DNA from: Archilochus colubris
Taxonomy: Eukaryota > Chordata > Aves > Apodiformes > Trochilidae
Assembly (NCBI GenBank): GCA_023079485.1
Contig: CM041086.1
Coordinates: forward strand, 13,524,401 to 13,588,400
DNA length: 64,000 bases
Direction of reading: 5' to 3'
The notes beneath the pieces were generated by a model that saw only the letters and a list, made by a program, of their open reading frames with translations, was not told the origin of the DNA and made no database searches. Both the position numbers and the translations under genes were made by a program. Positions within the stretch are counted from its first letter, which is position 1; each line of letters starts with the position of its first letter. Below, piece by piece: positions 14,570 through 29,207 of the stretch.

Positions 14570-17500
14570 AATGTGAGTTATTCTGTTGCTTCTAAGGGTA
14601 AATGAGGGTTCAGTCTCCCTGTGCTATGGGTTGAAAGCCTGTGAATGCTCTCTCCTCTTGAGCTTTCATTGGGAACAGAACCCAGCAGAACTGCATGGTT
14701 GATTGGCTGAGGAGAAGCACTTTTAGCTGTTTCAAGAATACAGAAAACTCTCAGCTGAGCTGGAGGGCCAGAGCATCCTATGTGTCTCCCAGCTGGGAGT
14801 TAGAGTTGCCCTGCTCCATGAAATGAGGTCCAAGAAAACGGGGGGTGAAAGACAAAATGGCACTAAAAAAAATGGCACAAAAGCCACATTGGGCAGTGCT
14901 GTTTTCTGGCCAGTGAACTCTGGATCAGTAGTGACTAAAGAACCTTCCCATTCCAGGAACTGTTGAGCGTAATGTGTGATAATCCAGGGGATTCCTTCTT
15001 TCCTAACAAACTGTGTTAATACTCAGGAACCCTCAGCTGACTTTTGCCTGGCTCTAGTGCCCTCTGGTCTTCACTCTGCAAGGTCTATCCTGTTTTGTCA
15101 GTAACTCAAGCCCTCAAGCCTTTTCCTTGGTTAGCAAGAGCAGTGCTGTCTCCCCCATCTCCCCAGTCTCTTTGTAGCTCACAACTGTTTCCACCCTCCT
15201 CCTGATGGGTAAGGATGAAGCCAGTCTAGACAGGCAGGATTTTAATGGTCCATAGCCTTCAGGCATCTCATATTCCTTCTGATTTCCTATTGCACTGGTA
15301 TGACGGGTTGATATAGCAGTCATTTTACCTCTCAGGACTCCCAGGAGGCCTCCAGGTCAGGGACTATCTTCTCTAACAGGAGCTGAGGTCCCACAAGAGC
15401 AGGGCTCCTGAACTGCATGTGGAGGCAGAGCAAGCACAAGATTGGAGTTGGTGCCTTTATTTGTGATCCTGTGTTTTTCCACTCAGAAATACCCTCTAAG
15501 AAATACCTTGCTATTTCTAGGAAGTCCCAACCAGTGTTAATTTATAGCTCTGTTTAGATGGCAGTGGCACCTCATGGTTACTGGAAGCAGAGTTTATGGA
15601 CTTCTTAACATATCATGACACCACCAATATATTGCCAGGGTGGGGTGGTAATATATCCAGAGCCAAATGTCCTTCTGAGCCAGGCAAAAACAGGAGCTAT
15701 GAGCTTGGTTGATTTTGTATGTCAGGCTTTGTAAACCCCTTAAAAAGCAAAACTAGAATAGTTTTGGCAATTTGAAAAGCTCTGTTGGCAAAGTAGCCCA
15801 AGTCCTTCATCTTCTCTGAATTTTGAAACAAAGCACGTGTTGGTTTTGCATTGTGTTTAGTTCTCATAATGCTTTTTTAATTTTGATTTTTTATGATGGA
15901 ATATCAGTATGTGTTTGGTTTTCTGTAATACAAATCATGGAGTCATATCAACTCAGAACACTCATCTTTCCTTTTATTTTTATTCAGCTCATGTAATTTT
16001 ATTCTGGAACAGTAAAAATAGGTTTGGGAGATTCACATATAATGTTCATAAGAACCTAATGAATGTGTGAAGTGATTCCATCACAAATGTCTACTTATAA
16101 GCTCTGCACAAGGTCAGTCTTTTTCAGGAACTTTCAGGGAACAGAATTAAAATGCCAGAAGTTGTCCAGTTTATCATCAAGCTGCTGAACCATCCTCTCT
16201 CTGATATTTCCACAAAGAAGCCTCAGGCAATCACAGTAATTATTCAGAAAAGCAAATCTCAACCACTTTCAATTTCAAAGTTCTCTGTCGTAGCCAAATG
16301 ATTGTTAGCAAAGGATTACAGCATTAGAGAAGATATTTTGCATGAATCAATCTTGTTTACATCTGGCCAAGCAGCAAAGAGAAAAATTTAGTCAACAAAT
16401 TCTCAAGATCAGGCTTCTATGAACAGCAGATGATGGCAATGAACAAGAAATAAGGCCAGAGTGTCCACTCACACCTATTTTTCATTTGAGGTCTAGATTT
16501 GAAGCATCTGATGAGATGAATCAATACACTCCAATATGACCAAAGAGTATTCTATGGTAACCTTCAAGTTACTGGTCTTTTTAATTAAAAATAAAAAATA
16601 AAAAATCATTCATCACCTGGAATAATCTAAAACCTGGTAAGAGATGATTTTTTCTTCTGAACTCAAAGGCAGAGGCTTGAACACATAAGCAAACAAGAGA
16701 GTTAAATATGGGACTCTCACTTCTTTCACAGTTAACTGAAGCAAATCTTCTTACATGCTGCCAGAGAACCTGAGATAAAAATAATTTAAAAATAGGAATG
16801 AACTCCCTGGCAGCAGAGGAGTTCTGGAGGGCCAGGTTCAACAGCAAACAGCAGTCAGCACATCTTAATTGTGCCAGTTTTCAAAGGAGGCCTCCCCTGT
16901 CTGTCTTCAAGGAAGGACTTTGGACATGGATCTGTCCAAAGCACAGATTAGAGTCAAGTAGCACATCCTCAGCTCAGCCTGGACTCCCTCTTTTTCTCCT
17001 TTAGGTGACTCTTCCAGGCTCTTATAGATTGTATAAGATTTGTATTCTACCTAGAACAAGGTCTGGGCTCTGGCCACAGTGAAGCTGGGCACGTGAGTCC
17101 TCTGCTCCAAGGACAGCCTGCTGTACAGCTTTCCTTTTGTAATGAGGCCACATCTTCTACCTGAGAGCACTCTGCATCACTCAAGTGACTACTTCATTTG
17201 GGTTTAAATGGCCCTTCTGCCTGAAGAGAAGTGTTGGCTGCTGTCTTCATCTGTCATGGCCATCTGCTATCCTCTTTTTCTCTTCTCAGCATGACTGAAG
17301 TAACTTACATAGGAGAACAGATTGCAGGTCACACATTAACCTCTTTAGAGACCATAAATGATCCCCTAGGAGTAGAGAGTTTACTCTTTATTTCCAATTC
17401 CTCTTTCCTTGCAAGTACACGTGCTATCTGATGCCACCATCACCACATCTGAGTGTTTCAGGCACCTCAAAATAACAATCTGTCTGAGTGCCTCTTTGGG

Positions 17501-20500
17501 GCACTTTCTGCCTTTAGTTGTTACACACTTCCCATTTGACAGCAAGGAAAGCTGTGTGCAAATATTAAGGGCAAAATATGGCCCAGAGTCAATACTTTCT
17601 TTTTTTCTCATGTCTCTTCTCCCATTATGGAAAATCATTTTATATCAAATGTGTCATTTAAATGAAATAATGTCTTGTGACTTTTTGAGCTCCACCGTTG
17701 CACTCATGGACTGACTTCAGGCATACACAAGGCAGTAATCTCATCTACCTACAAAATGCACCCTTCCTTTAAACACAAGGCTGATCACAGTGTTAGTTGA
17801 ACAGGCTTTCAGTCTTGTTAGCAGCAGTTCCTAAAAGCAGGTTTTGTATAGAAAGATATAAATGGAAATGTTCCTCCATTTGGCAGTATTTAAAAAATAC
17901 ATTTCTGTACTGATTTACTTCATATATCTGGATCATGAGACTCTCATGGCAGGAGGATGTTACTTAGTAATAATCCTCTCTTTTTGATGATCTTATGATA
18001 CTAGTAACACTTCACTTTCAAATATTTCAATTATTAGGAAAAAGCCATTCATTAATGCCACATATTTCAAATGTTTGGATCTTACTACACCTTATATGTC
18101 TGTAGCATCCAGATGACAAAGAATTTTGGTCCAATTAGTAAAAAACTTCTACATGGATCATTTGACAGTTTTGACTTCCAACACAATATATCTACATCTA
18201 AAGTAGACCAAAGCTTAGAAGATTTTTGATTTTGAGAGTATATTTCTGTAACCAAGCAAAAACCAAAACCCCAGAGAGATCACTGTAGTAGTTAAGAAAG
18301 TGGTGCTTACTAGAACTCAAATCATCAGAATCATCTCCTTTAATAGTAAGGTCTAAAATCTTCCCTTATATTTCCTGAAACATCAAAATATACCCAAATC
18401 TGGAGAAAGGTGGTGACTTTGTGTTTAGTCATGTTAATTTGGCTAAATAGTACAAAGTATATTAATGTAACCCTAACTGAAGCAAACTGTGGCACCAACA
18501 GAGATATGTGTTGGGAAAAACAAAAAAAAATAAAACTTGGTTTCTATTTGGATTTGGAGCTGCAAGAAGTAATACAGTCAGGAAATACTTTTGTAATCTG
18601 GTCTCTCAGTGAGTAATAGAACTGAAAGACAAAATGTTTTCTGTACTGTCCTGTGGCCTGACCCACAACCCTCTCTCCATCCCATGGTGTTTACCTGCAG
18701 GAATAAACCTACTGGATCCTTAACAGCCAGCCCAGTGAAATTCCCTGTCCTGCCCAAGATAAATGAAAGGTGCTGAATAAGACACACAGTTAATATTTTC
18801 ATTTCTATCTCTAAAAGTACTAATTTTGTACCACAGGGGAAATCTAATATTCTTGAGAGTGTGACAAATATTTTGTCAGATGCCCATGAATCAACACCAA
18901 ATAGAAGCAACCAAAGCCTTTGCTGTTTGTAGCTTCCAAACTGAGCACAGGTTACCAGCCCGGTTCCAAGCTGACAAGTTGTACCAATGTCTATCTGTTT
19001 TAATTTAAAAATCCTGTCTTCTTCAGATTTTGTGTAGTTTGTTCAGATATGTAATGCCTCTGACACAGATAAAACATAATTATTGTTCCTTTAAAACCAG
19101 GCTTAGAAGAAATTAATAAAATAAGATTTGGAACAGTGAATGATGGAGAGATGCTAACATGGGCTTTGGGAGCAAATAGTTCTGTTTGCAGAATCAAGAT
19201 TACAGGTTAAACCTCTACCTTGAGAGATTTGTCTTCTGTTCTTGCCCATCCATGTGACATTCCCCCACCACCTACATGACTTGTGGATGCTTTTCTCATT
19301 ACTCCACCAGTGGCTGTAGACCTCATTTTGTTCCAGGCTGGAATACCTGAAATATTAATGCTGAAACCAAACATTCTGCATGATAGAGGTGAAAAAGCAC
19401 AAGGTGGTGAAAACAAAGATCACTAAAACTATTTGACTCTCTTCTGGCTTCAATTCTGCAGCCCAGACTGCAAGGGTCCCTATTGCTGGTAGCCACAAGG
19501 AAAAAAGAAGTAATCAGGGATTTAAGTTACTAAAAGCTTATTTTTTTCACTGAGGTCAGGGGATGCAAGAAGAGGCAGCCTGGCAGCTAACACCATGAGG
19601 AGTTGTGCATCTTCTCCAGGACTGTGAGAAGAAAGTCTCTGTGTCCCAGACAGTCTTACTGCCATTGTTTCCCTCTGTTGCAGAGCAGGCAGGTGTTACT
19701 AGGATATTATTTTATGGCCCAGGCATCAGAGATAGGAGGAAAGTTTCTGTGTCTGAGGTTCAGGTGAAGGTACCCCTCAGGTTAGTAGCCTGGCATCAAA
19801 GGGAAGAGAGCTTCAGGCAGAAATGTGTTGCAAACTTTATATTACACATGGGATAATATATCCTTATGAAGATCTCATCTTGGTCTCTGCTATTAGAAAA
19901 TCAGTTTAATCCCTAAAGAATGAGATTTTAACATTCCTTGCAAGGTTTGCTTATATTTGCTATTCTAATGCCAGATATTCTTGGCACCCCCAGATTGTGA
20001 TTCAGCCCTGGATTCTGGTAAACTTGTAAAAGTAAATTTACCTTCATCCCTACTCCATCTGCCAGCCTGAGCTCTTCTCTTAGCAGTGGCCAAGGCTGTA
20101 GAGTTTGCACTGAAAGCTGTGCTGACCCAGCAGCATCTCTCCCCCATTGGATTCTGACTGTAGCTGCACTTTCTACTCTGCTATTTGTGTTCTTTTTTTT
20201 TAAAGGCTGTTTTCAGCCTTGTAAATAATGTAAGAGGTTTTAGATGAAAATAGTTTTCCCATCAGCTGTACTTGATTAAATTAACACATTTGTTTATATG
20301 CTTTTAAATACTTTTTCCATCCCAGTAATTTATGAATCAATACCTCTGACATGCAATTTTGTTGAACAACATAGACCAACACTTAATTAATGCTTCATAA
20401 TCACATGAAAATCCTGTTAACACAGTAACATAATAAGAATTCTGGATGTGTTGTTGCTCTAATCCTGGCCTGATGAAAAGGGAGCCATAAAAAACATATT

Positions 20501-23500
20501 TTAAAATTAATATACACACGTAAAAGGATTGAGCTTGGAACTTCTCTCTCAGATCCAGCGTGTGTGGAAACAATAAATGATAGTTATGTAAGTTTTCTAG
20601 GCCATCAAAATACACTCCTCCCTAAGGATGTGCTAGAGTATGGATGTACAAGGTCAGGATTAAAATGTCCTTCCTGAGCCTCACTTTAGCTCCGTTCCAT
20701 GCAGCTGTGTCTTGAAAACACTTTGAGCCAGACACTGTACTTTTCCATTTGGTTTTGGAGCTCCTGGAGGAGCACTGCAAGCTAAACAGCTACTCCTGCT
20801 CACAGAGGAATCTTGTGGGACTTTCCTATCATCTCGTGACCGTGTTGTTGCCCTATGTGTTTATTGATTTGGAATGATTTCCCTTTTGGAAATGGCTGAC
20901 AGAGAACCCAAGCCAAATTTTAAACAGCTACATTATACAAACTGCATTACAGGAGCTCCTAATACTATCCTGTTTTCCATGAACACACAGTGCAGAGGAG
21001 CTGACAAAAAGCAGTCTGGTATGTGTTGGTTACAGTGACATGTAACTAAGAGATCATGGCATGCACAGACACCAAATCATTTTTTTTTTTTAATTTAGGA
21101 TCAAGTCCATTCTTATTGTATTTACTGAAGAAATCCTGGAAATAAGCAGAACAACTCTACAGGGAAATCTATACTCTTATTGCCTTAGAGAACATTTCTT
21201 TTTCACTTTGATATTCAGCCTCCTTGCCATAGATGATGCAGCTCCATCAGGTTACCACCAGTCTCAGTAGCCTAAGTTCCTCCTCTATAGCTGGTCAGGT
21301 TTCCTGGAAACTCATCAGCCTGTGGCATGAGGAAGATAATTTGCAGGGAGAGAAGGGGTGTAGCCTGCAACCATGTGTGAGGTGCACATCTGGGCCAAAC
21401 ATCTGGCTTTGGGTACAGAGAGGTCAGGTCTGACTGCACATGGGCTGGAGGTACCTGGGAGCATCTTTGCCCTCACCCCCTGGGTCTTCTTTCAGCTCTG
21501 TTGCAGTTCTGAAGAATCCTGACTGCTGTGGCAGACCCAATAGCCACACTTTACAGACCTATTTCTTAGAAAAACTGGTTAACAGGTAATTCAGGGTGAA
21601 ATACCAATGGTTCAAATCTGCTTATTTAGGTGACACCACAGCCAAGGGAGAGCTGCATGTAAGCCTCCTCAATTTAGATGAATCTGGGGGAAAGATTAAG
21701 TAGCAGTTCCATTAAGCCACATACATATTCATACAAGATTTGTTATTTGTGTACTCATTATTTTTTCTGCCATAAGAATTTTAAAAGCAACAGCTTTTGT
21801 ATGCAAATTTCTGCTTAATAATACTTGCCAGCTTTCAAATTAATGAATTGCAAGCGTAATTTTGCTCATGACTTTGAATCACAAAATGAATTAAGGCTTA
21901 GTCATAAAGATGCCATTTATCTTCAGTTTTGCAGTAGATTATTCTTAGTGCCCTGTGTGTCAGCATGTAAATATTCAGGCTGGAGATGCACAGGCTTTTA
22001 CAAACAAATTAGTGAAAGCTTAACCTACAGATAACACTTATTTTCTTGTGTTCTTATATGCTTTCAGGAAGTGCCAAGCACAGATTATTTTCAACAGCTG
22101 AGTGTGTATATGTATAATACATTGACCAAGTATCAAAAATAATGTAAAATTTGTCCTGCTCACAATTAGGTAAGGGTTTACCTACACAAATACCTCCCAA
22201 ATCATAGCAAAATATAAATCTTACACTTTCTAACATGATAAGCAAAATATGGAATTTCATGGCAAAATTCACAGTAACTGTGGAAGGTTTTTACTCAAAT
22301 GCTGCTTTCTTCCATCATCCCCTCAAGCCTGGCTGGCAGGGTAGTTCCACAGAATTCTGCAGAACCTGTTTCTTTTTGTCTAATTGCCAGATAATGCATC
22401 CATGAAGTAACCTTGGGGCTTGATGGTAACATCATCGAAGCCAGAGAGTAAGGGAGAGGCTGGGCAAAGGATCCCTGATGCTGTAAGAGCAATGTCTTTG
22501 TGCATGCCAGTCAGGTGTAGCAGCTCAGTGTTTTGGTTGAATGAGTGATTCCTCAGCCAGGAGAAATGATGTTTAAAAACTGTAATAAAGGAGATGCATA
22601 TTACTGAAAGTTACACATTCATAAATGACACAATGCTGGAACTGAGGGTAGTTTATTTCATACTTGAGGACAGGTTTCAGGCAGGTCATTATTTCAGTTT
22701 CAACAGCTTTAGTTACTGTTTGATTGGTAAAGAGGAACAAAAATTAATCAAGCTATACTACAATTAATCTATGATATGGCATGAGCAGTTATTACTCATA
22801 GTGAAAAGCAATTTACTAATTCATCCCAAAATAGCGTAGGAAAAATCTCAGCTGTAAAAAGTATCATCTTATGTGTTATTTCCATTTATGCATTAGCTCA
22901 CAACAGTTCCCAGAGTTAAGAAGTGGCTGTAAAGCATTTCCCTAATATCCACATCTCAGTAGAGTTTTCCACCATTGGTGTTTCCAGTTGTTCCAATGGC
23001 ATTTCTGAGGACATGGTTCCTGCGTGTGTCCCACTGTGTTTTCTTGCTTTTTGAAGTTTAAACATCTGCTTCCCAAACCTTTTTGAAGTAACTCAGATCC
23101 TTTGAAAATACCTCAGGTTTTGGTCTGCATTTTTTTCCGAATATTTGGGTTTTCAGAAGAGTGCTCAGATCAGAACCACTGAGGCAAAGATGTCAGATTT
23201 TTTTTCCCCTAACCTGCAGGAGATTTAAGGATTGGATCCCATCCTCGTTTCTCAGAGCTACTTGCTGGGTGTGGGCAGCAGCTTGTGATACTTTTCTGCA
23301 AATAAGGGCTTTTAGTGCACCTACTGTAGTGTTTTTGTTTTCCTCCCACAGTACTAAGCTCCAGTAACCTTTTCTCTCAATTGTTATTTTAAAAGTCAGG
23401 AGCAGCAGCACTGAGTGTCCCCTGGAGTGACCAGTGCCAAGTGGCTGAGGCTGACACTAAACCTGTACTTAGGGCACATCTCTGAGCAGCTTCTTTTCCA

Positions 23501-25869
23501 TTACAGCTGTGAGTCTGAAGAAACAGCATGGTAGAGAGTTTAGCAGAAAAAAAAACCACTTGAATTGTTTGTGAGCCTGCTTGCTGTTATTCTAGGCATG
23601 ACTGTCACATCCATGGTCTGATTTCCACTTGGTTAGAAGGGTGTTTGATGTCAACTAAACCGGTTTGCTGTTTATTCTTGTTCCAGAGAAGCCTGTAGAA
23701 CACTTGAGATATGGAAAGATGGTAGTCAAGGCCTGTGTGTTTCCTGGCACAGAGAAGATCTACCCATCCCTTGTGTCTCTAGTTGTTTGCCTTTTTTCTT
23801 ATTTGTGTTAAGGTCAGAAAGATCTATTTAAGGTTAATGAGCCAATTGTTGCTATAAAAGACACCAGTCCCAATGACTGTTTTCCTGCTTCTTATTATGT
23901 ACATAAATTGATTCTGGAGATGGAGCAGTATTGTAGTGTTGCAGTGTTGTTCTGTATACAAGCAGACAAAAATTGCTTGCTGGAGATAATTACCCACTCA
24001 TGTACAATTCAGAAAAACAAAAGGCTCTTTCATTAAGTTTGTGATTCAATACACGCATTTCCTTGCATTTGGCTTTTAAGCATAACACATAGGATCTGTA
24101 TTTTTAAGATTGGCATCAAATGTAGAGTAAATTGTAGTGATGTGAATTGTGTTAAGTTCCCCAGGACTCACTCATCTTTCCACTTAGTCATATACAGGTG
24201 AAAATGAGGCTCTTAATGTAGCATTACATGCTGAGGCACAGAAAGAAAATATAAGTTGTGCTAGGAAATTACCCTTTTAGATGATGTAGTTGTATAGTGA
24301 AATACTGGCTTTCTTCAGAGTTTTTTCTTGCCTGTAACCAGTAAATCTGCAATCATGTTTTTTTACTAAAGTTTCCAAATTGCAACTTTATTGTTGCCTG
24401 GACTACAGAGGTGAAAGCTCTTTTGATAACATTCTCTATTTTAGTTGGTACGTCTCCCATCCACAGCTTAAGAGAGGATTTTCAGTGGAGTCCTCATCTT
24501 GACATCTCTGCTTTCATGTTTAACCCCTACTGCCCTACTTTCAGTTGCCTACAAACAGTGTCTACAATACACAAAGTTGTTTAGGGTTTTGTTTGGTTTT
24601 TTTCTTCTCTACTGTTTCCTTTAGTGGACAACAGAACTATCCTGGGTTGATCTTTGGACTGTCTTTTGTGTGATTCTGAACATCGCTTTGGTTAAGTGAC
24701 TTATCACTGATGTAACAGTATTGTTACTTCTCTTTAAGTATTTTTTTATATTAGTTTTGGCTTTACCTCATGAGTTAACCATCTGTGCTACCAGTCCCCC
24801 ACCCCTTAGCTCTAACAGGAATCAGTGAATGCACTTAAACTGACCAGAGTCAAAGAAGCTGATTTATGATGAGTTCTCTCATCAAGCAGCGACTGATAGA
24901 AACCTTATGGGCTGTTTGAGTTCTGGCTGCAAACAAGCTGAGAAAGGAGCATTCTATATAAATAAGTTGGTGGAGAAGATGATAATGGTGATGCTATTGG
25001 GCCTACTACCTGAGCTCACTTTCTTTTGAAGTTCCAATATTCACTGCAGGGAGGAAGGGACCCCACTGAACCAGAGACAGTCATAAAGGTATCTGCTCAG
25101 ATAAGTTAAACTTTGCTTGTCATTTCCCTGTTCTCACATTTAGCTTTTGAAACCCAAAATGCTTATTTTTCAGCATACCTTCTGAGGCTCTTCATTCATT
25201 CTCCAACAATTTTTACCTTCTTCTGATCACTTGAGAAAGTTTTCCCTAGCATAGATGCAACTCATTTTGTAATATCCTTGAACCTTTAGACTTCTGTTTT
25301 GCCACCTGCAATCGTTAGCTGAGTACAAAGCAGCTTTCACTTACCTGTAATAAAATTATTTAGCTGTGATAAAAACAAGGAAACTGACACTGGGGAGAGA
25401 GGGGGTTGTAGAATTGAGAAAGCTGGGATTGCCTCTTGTGATTGATACGAATGGAGTTTCACACCACACAATTCTTTCTTCAATCACCATGCCAAATATT
25501 ATACTAAAATGTTAATGATACAGTCAGCAAGTCACATACAGTTGCTGATTTATTGAGTTAGCAGAGAAAATGCAGGTAATTCAAAAAGAAGACAATTTTG
25601 GAAAGTAAATTAATCACTGCCTGTTGAGACAAAAAACAAGGAAACTACTCAGAGATGTGGAAATAATTTTGTAGTAGCTACAGATGTTCATTGCAAGTGA
25701 TATAATGAGAATTCTGTTTGAACTCTTTTAGTAGCACAGCTAAAAGGTGGTTATGAGGGTAAGAATTATTCTGTTTTCTGTTCTCTTTTAATCTTTGTAG
25801 CAGTTATGATTCATCACAGAATTTCAGTCTTTAGTTTATTGCCAGATTCACAATCATGTCAAAATGCAT
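14570..25869. other. Non-coding, no gene recognised
   Basis: More than 11 kb without a recognisable exon, RNA gene or young transposon. Open frames are at most about 110 codons and have no recognised motif. Parts near 20.26-20.56 kb and 21.7-22.0 kb are dense in TAAT/ATTA-type cores; the second includes one exact octamer ATGCAAAT at 21801-21808. They look like candidate conserved non-coding elements, but this is texture only. T11 occurs near 21080. Confidence 0.6.
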
Positions 25870-25896
25870 AAAAAAAAAGAAAGAAAAAAAAAAAAA
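25870..25896. repeat. A-rich tract
   Basis: A run of 27 nt, all A except two G. The minus-strand open frame over it translates as a run of F and is low-complexity. There is no AATAAA just upstream that would mark a processed retrocopy. Confidence 0.85.
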
Positions 25897-28800
25897 GTAA
25901 AAGAGAAACCATGCAAGTTGAATCCTTTCTTTGTGTGTGTGAAAATTCTGAAGTGAATAACTGATCTGCTGCTGATAAATTGTGTTTCCAGGGCTCTTCC
26001 TGATGAAGCATTTGCTAATAATAGCTGTAAGATAGGTTGTCACAGAATTGCAGACAGAAGATGTGTGAAATATCATTAAGAGTTTATAATGTGTATAATA
26101 AGTCATATCATCCATTAAACGTATGCTTGTTAAAGTCTCGTGGTGGATAAATCACCACGTTATTCCTGGTAACCAAAACCACATGTACAGCTTCAATAAT
26201 GGTATTGATTCTGCTCCTGACCTCTAAGGGGCAAAATTGCACAAATAATCACCAGTAAACCCACTTCTGGTGGGCACAGGAGACCTGGTGATGTCTGGAG
26301 AGTCCATATAAACCCCAGGTCAACCATCATGGAGGCATCAAACCCATCCAATGCAAACTCCAATCTTCTTCCAGCTTGTCAAATTAATTCCTGATCTAGA
26401 TTAACTGACGTGTGTGTGCTTGCATGTGAGATGAAGTTGGCCCCAACAGGACAAATCACATCTGCTCACTGGTACAGTCATGCAGTTGGCAAGACCAGGG
26501 GCCCATTTCCCTACCAAAGCAATGCTGGTTTATTTTTATTCTTGCTAAATTGCATTGACCTCAAAGTGGTGACGTTCCAAATGTGTAATTGTATTTGTCA
26601 CTTGGAGGATGGGCTAATGGAAAAGAGTCCTATGATAAATATGTTCAGTCTAATTTGCCACTGTCAGATGATGTGGTGACTGTCACCTTTGCAAAGGAAG
26701 TGTAAAATGATGCCCACTCAGAGCATTGTGTGAATTCATTTTCCACAGGCTTGGGTGGGAGCTCAAGATGCAGGCAATGTGAATTAGGTTCAAGTATGCT
26801 CCTAGGGATCTGCATCTCAGTTTTTGCTGTTGCTTCTCTTGTTTTATGTTTTGCATAGCATAAAATCTGTTATTTAACTTTGAAAATCATAAGAAAGTCA
26901 TAAGACTCACTTATGTGAGTTTCTCAGTTCTAAAATGAGCTTTTTTTGTCCTTAGTTTTCATCCTTAGTTAAAAAATGGCAACAGGTTCTTGGAGATGTT
27001 TTGGCATCAACTTTCTTTTGTTTTATGTGTGCCCTAAGTGAGTCTTGGTCACTGTCATTTGAGTATCCTCTCTGTCTAAACTTGGGCACCACAAAAAATC
27101 ACTTTTCTTGGATGGTCTCTGCAAGCCACAGATGCAAAAGTGAGAGATGGTGTGGAGGTTGGCTTGGGAAGCACAGCAACATCTGGATCTGGGTTCTTTA
27201 ACACTGATTTTTCTTGATGCTTGCAATCAGGAGCAAATCTGAAATTTTCCTTTGATATTCTTTTCACTCTGGATTTAATTGGGAAACCACTGAACTCATT
27301 TCCTAGAAATGTAAGAGCAGTCAGACTTGTCCACATCAGTGTTTGTCCTTCTTGAGACCAGGAAGCTGTGGCCCAGTTTTAGGAACTTTGGCCCCACTCA
27401 AATACCAGCTCATTCTGTACCATCTACAAAAACTTGCTTGCTATATTCCGTAGCTGAAGATCCCTGGTTTTGCCAGGGGCAGCTGTGTTGATGTCAGTAG
27501 TTTTAAGAGGCTGGTTCAATCCACATGGAAGGTTTTCTTCCTCAGTCATTCCAGTTTGTGCTGTTTTATCCTTGAGAGCCTTCTCTGTTCCCCATTGGTG
27601 ACACTTGCCCACCATGTCTGGTGACATACTGAGGTCTTCAGGTGGAGTAGTGAATTTTCTATACTATTTTATTAAAGTTCTTTCTGTCATGGAAACTAAT
27701 TGTGATTTTTTTTCTCCATGTTAGAAGGTTAGAAAAAAAATATTAGGAATTGCAGGACAGTAATCCACAGGATTTTTTTACATTTGCATTTACTCTGCTG
27801 ATTAGTTCCATCACATGAACACTTTCAAACTTCCCTAAATGATTAAGGCATAGATATAAAGGCAAAAATCCACATTCCATTACTACCACTAAGAACTGCC
27901 ATCATTTTCTGTCTATCCCCAAAAGCTCATCTAATGATGGAAGGCTGATGTAGCCAGGCTTAGTACAGATGCACAGGAAGTCACAGACCTTCCCCCATCA
28001 TTCAGGGGGGATTTTTCTCATACTGAAAAATCAAGAAATTACCTGCAGAGGAGAGAGTACTTCACAGAACAAATGAAATTGTCAGAGGATCCTCTCTTCT
28101 ATCCTTTAAAATTTTAAAAAAAGACATGCCAAGGAATCTACTGTATCATACTAGGAAGGCTGATTATTTCAGGGCAGTGTATGCTGATGTATGAAGAGAG
28201 CTGCAGCTTTCATATTGTTACTGTAAGTGTTAATGGATACTTTTAACTTCCTTGATGATAGAAAGAAATCCAATCTCATAAAAAATATAAGGCAAAATTT
28301 ACTACCCATATTAACATGAATTTAAGGGCATTTCTAACAGCTACTGTAGAGTATGTGAAGAAAAGAGAAAATGTTTTATTCAGTGCTGGCATAGCTCATC
28401 AACAGCATGTGTCTGCACCAGCAAGGGTAGCCTGCTGTACTCCATTAAAGGCTGAGGCAGGCTGGAAAAAACATTCCAAGAACTGGGAGAAGCAGCAGAT
28501 CCTGTTCCAGCAGCTCTGGGCCAGGATGCCCCAGTCCCTGCTGGAAGAAGGAGCAATAGCTATGACAGATTAAAGAGGTGGATTGGGAAGTGATGGAGAA
28601 AGAGCAACAGAGCAACTTGGAGACAGTAATTTAGCAATTGTTTAACTGTTTGGCACAGCCTGGTGCCAAGAGGGCTGGATGTAGCCTGGAGCAGCCTTTC
28701 TTGAAGATTGCTGTTGCTCTTCTGTTCATTGGGATGAGGAGAAGGGGACAGACAAATGGTACTTGGAGGCTAAACCTGTGTAAAAATGGGCACGTAGGAG

Positions 28801-29073
28801 ATGCAGGACACTGGTAGGTTCAAGAACTGTGAGTTGTTTCTGGATGGCCCTCTTGTCACTTGAGCCAGGGATTTTACATAGGTCAGCTGAGAGCCAGCAG
28901 CTAAAGGTGACCTTCAGGTACTGTCAGTTTGGTTTGTCCCTGTGGTCTGGAACTGAACAGCCTCACATTGTGCTGCCAGTTCTCTGACTCACACAGCTCT
29001 CTCTTGGCCTTTTTTTTGTTTGCAAGACCTCGTGCTTTGGTTCTGGAAAATCTCTGCAGTGGCATCTGGGCTT
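25897..29073. other. Non-coding, no gene recognised
   Basis: Mostly AT-rich sequence with a GC-richer part at about 28.4-28.9 kb. Open frames here are under 95 codons and unrecognised. A perfect hairpin lies at 26139-26159. A TATAAA at about 26308 has no CpG-rich or initiator context and is not called as a promoter. Confidence 0.6.
26139..26159. repeat. Perfect inverted repeat, 7-bp GC-rich arms
   Basis: CGTGGTG and CACCACG are exact reverse complements separated by the 7-nt spacer GATAAAT. It contains two CpG in an otherwise CpG-poor region. It could be the terminal part of an old transposon or a small fold-back. No matching partner terminus was recognised nearby. Confidence 0.75.
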
Positions 29074-29088
29074 AAAAAAAAAAAAAAA
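29074..29088. repeat. Poly(A) run, 15 nt
   Basis: Fifteen consecutive A about 120 bp before the 295-codon open frame. No polyadenylation hexamer precedes it, so a processed retrocopy is not supported. Confidence 0.85.
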
Positions 29089-29207
29089 TAGAAAACATGA
29101 CTTTAAGCCTAATTTCTGTTTTTAGATATAAGCATTCAGCAAAGTTCAGAAGGGAAGCTGCCAATGAAGCCTCCAAGGAACAATTGAATCTTGACCAATA
29201 GGCAGTG

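Noticed and set aside
21801..21808. Octamer ATGCAAAT (another at 47339-47346) as a POU-factor site
   Set aside because: An 8-bp word is expected once or more by chance in 64 kb of AT-rich DNA. No independent support.
26308..26313. TATAAA as a promoter (also near 43832)
   Set aside because: No initiator, CpG island or downstream gene. TATAAA is common in AT-rich DNA.
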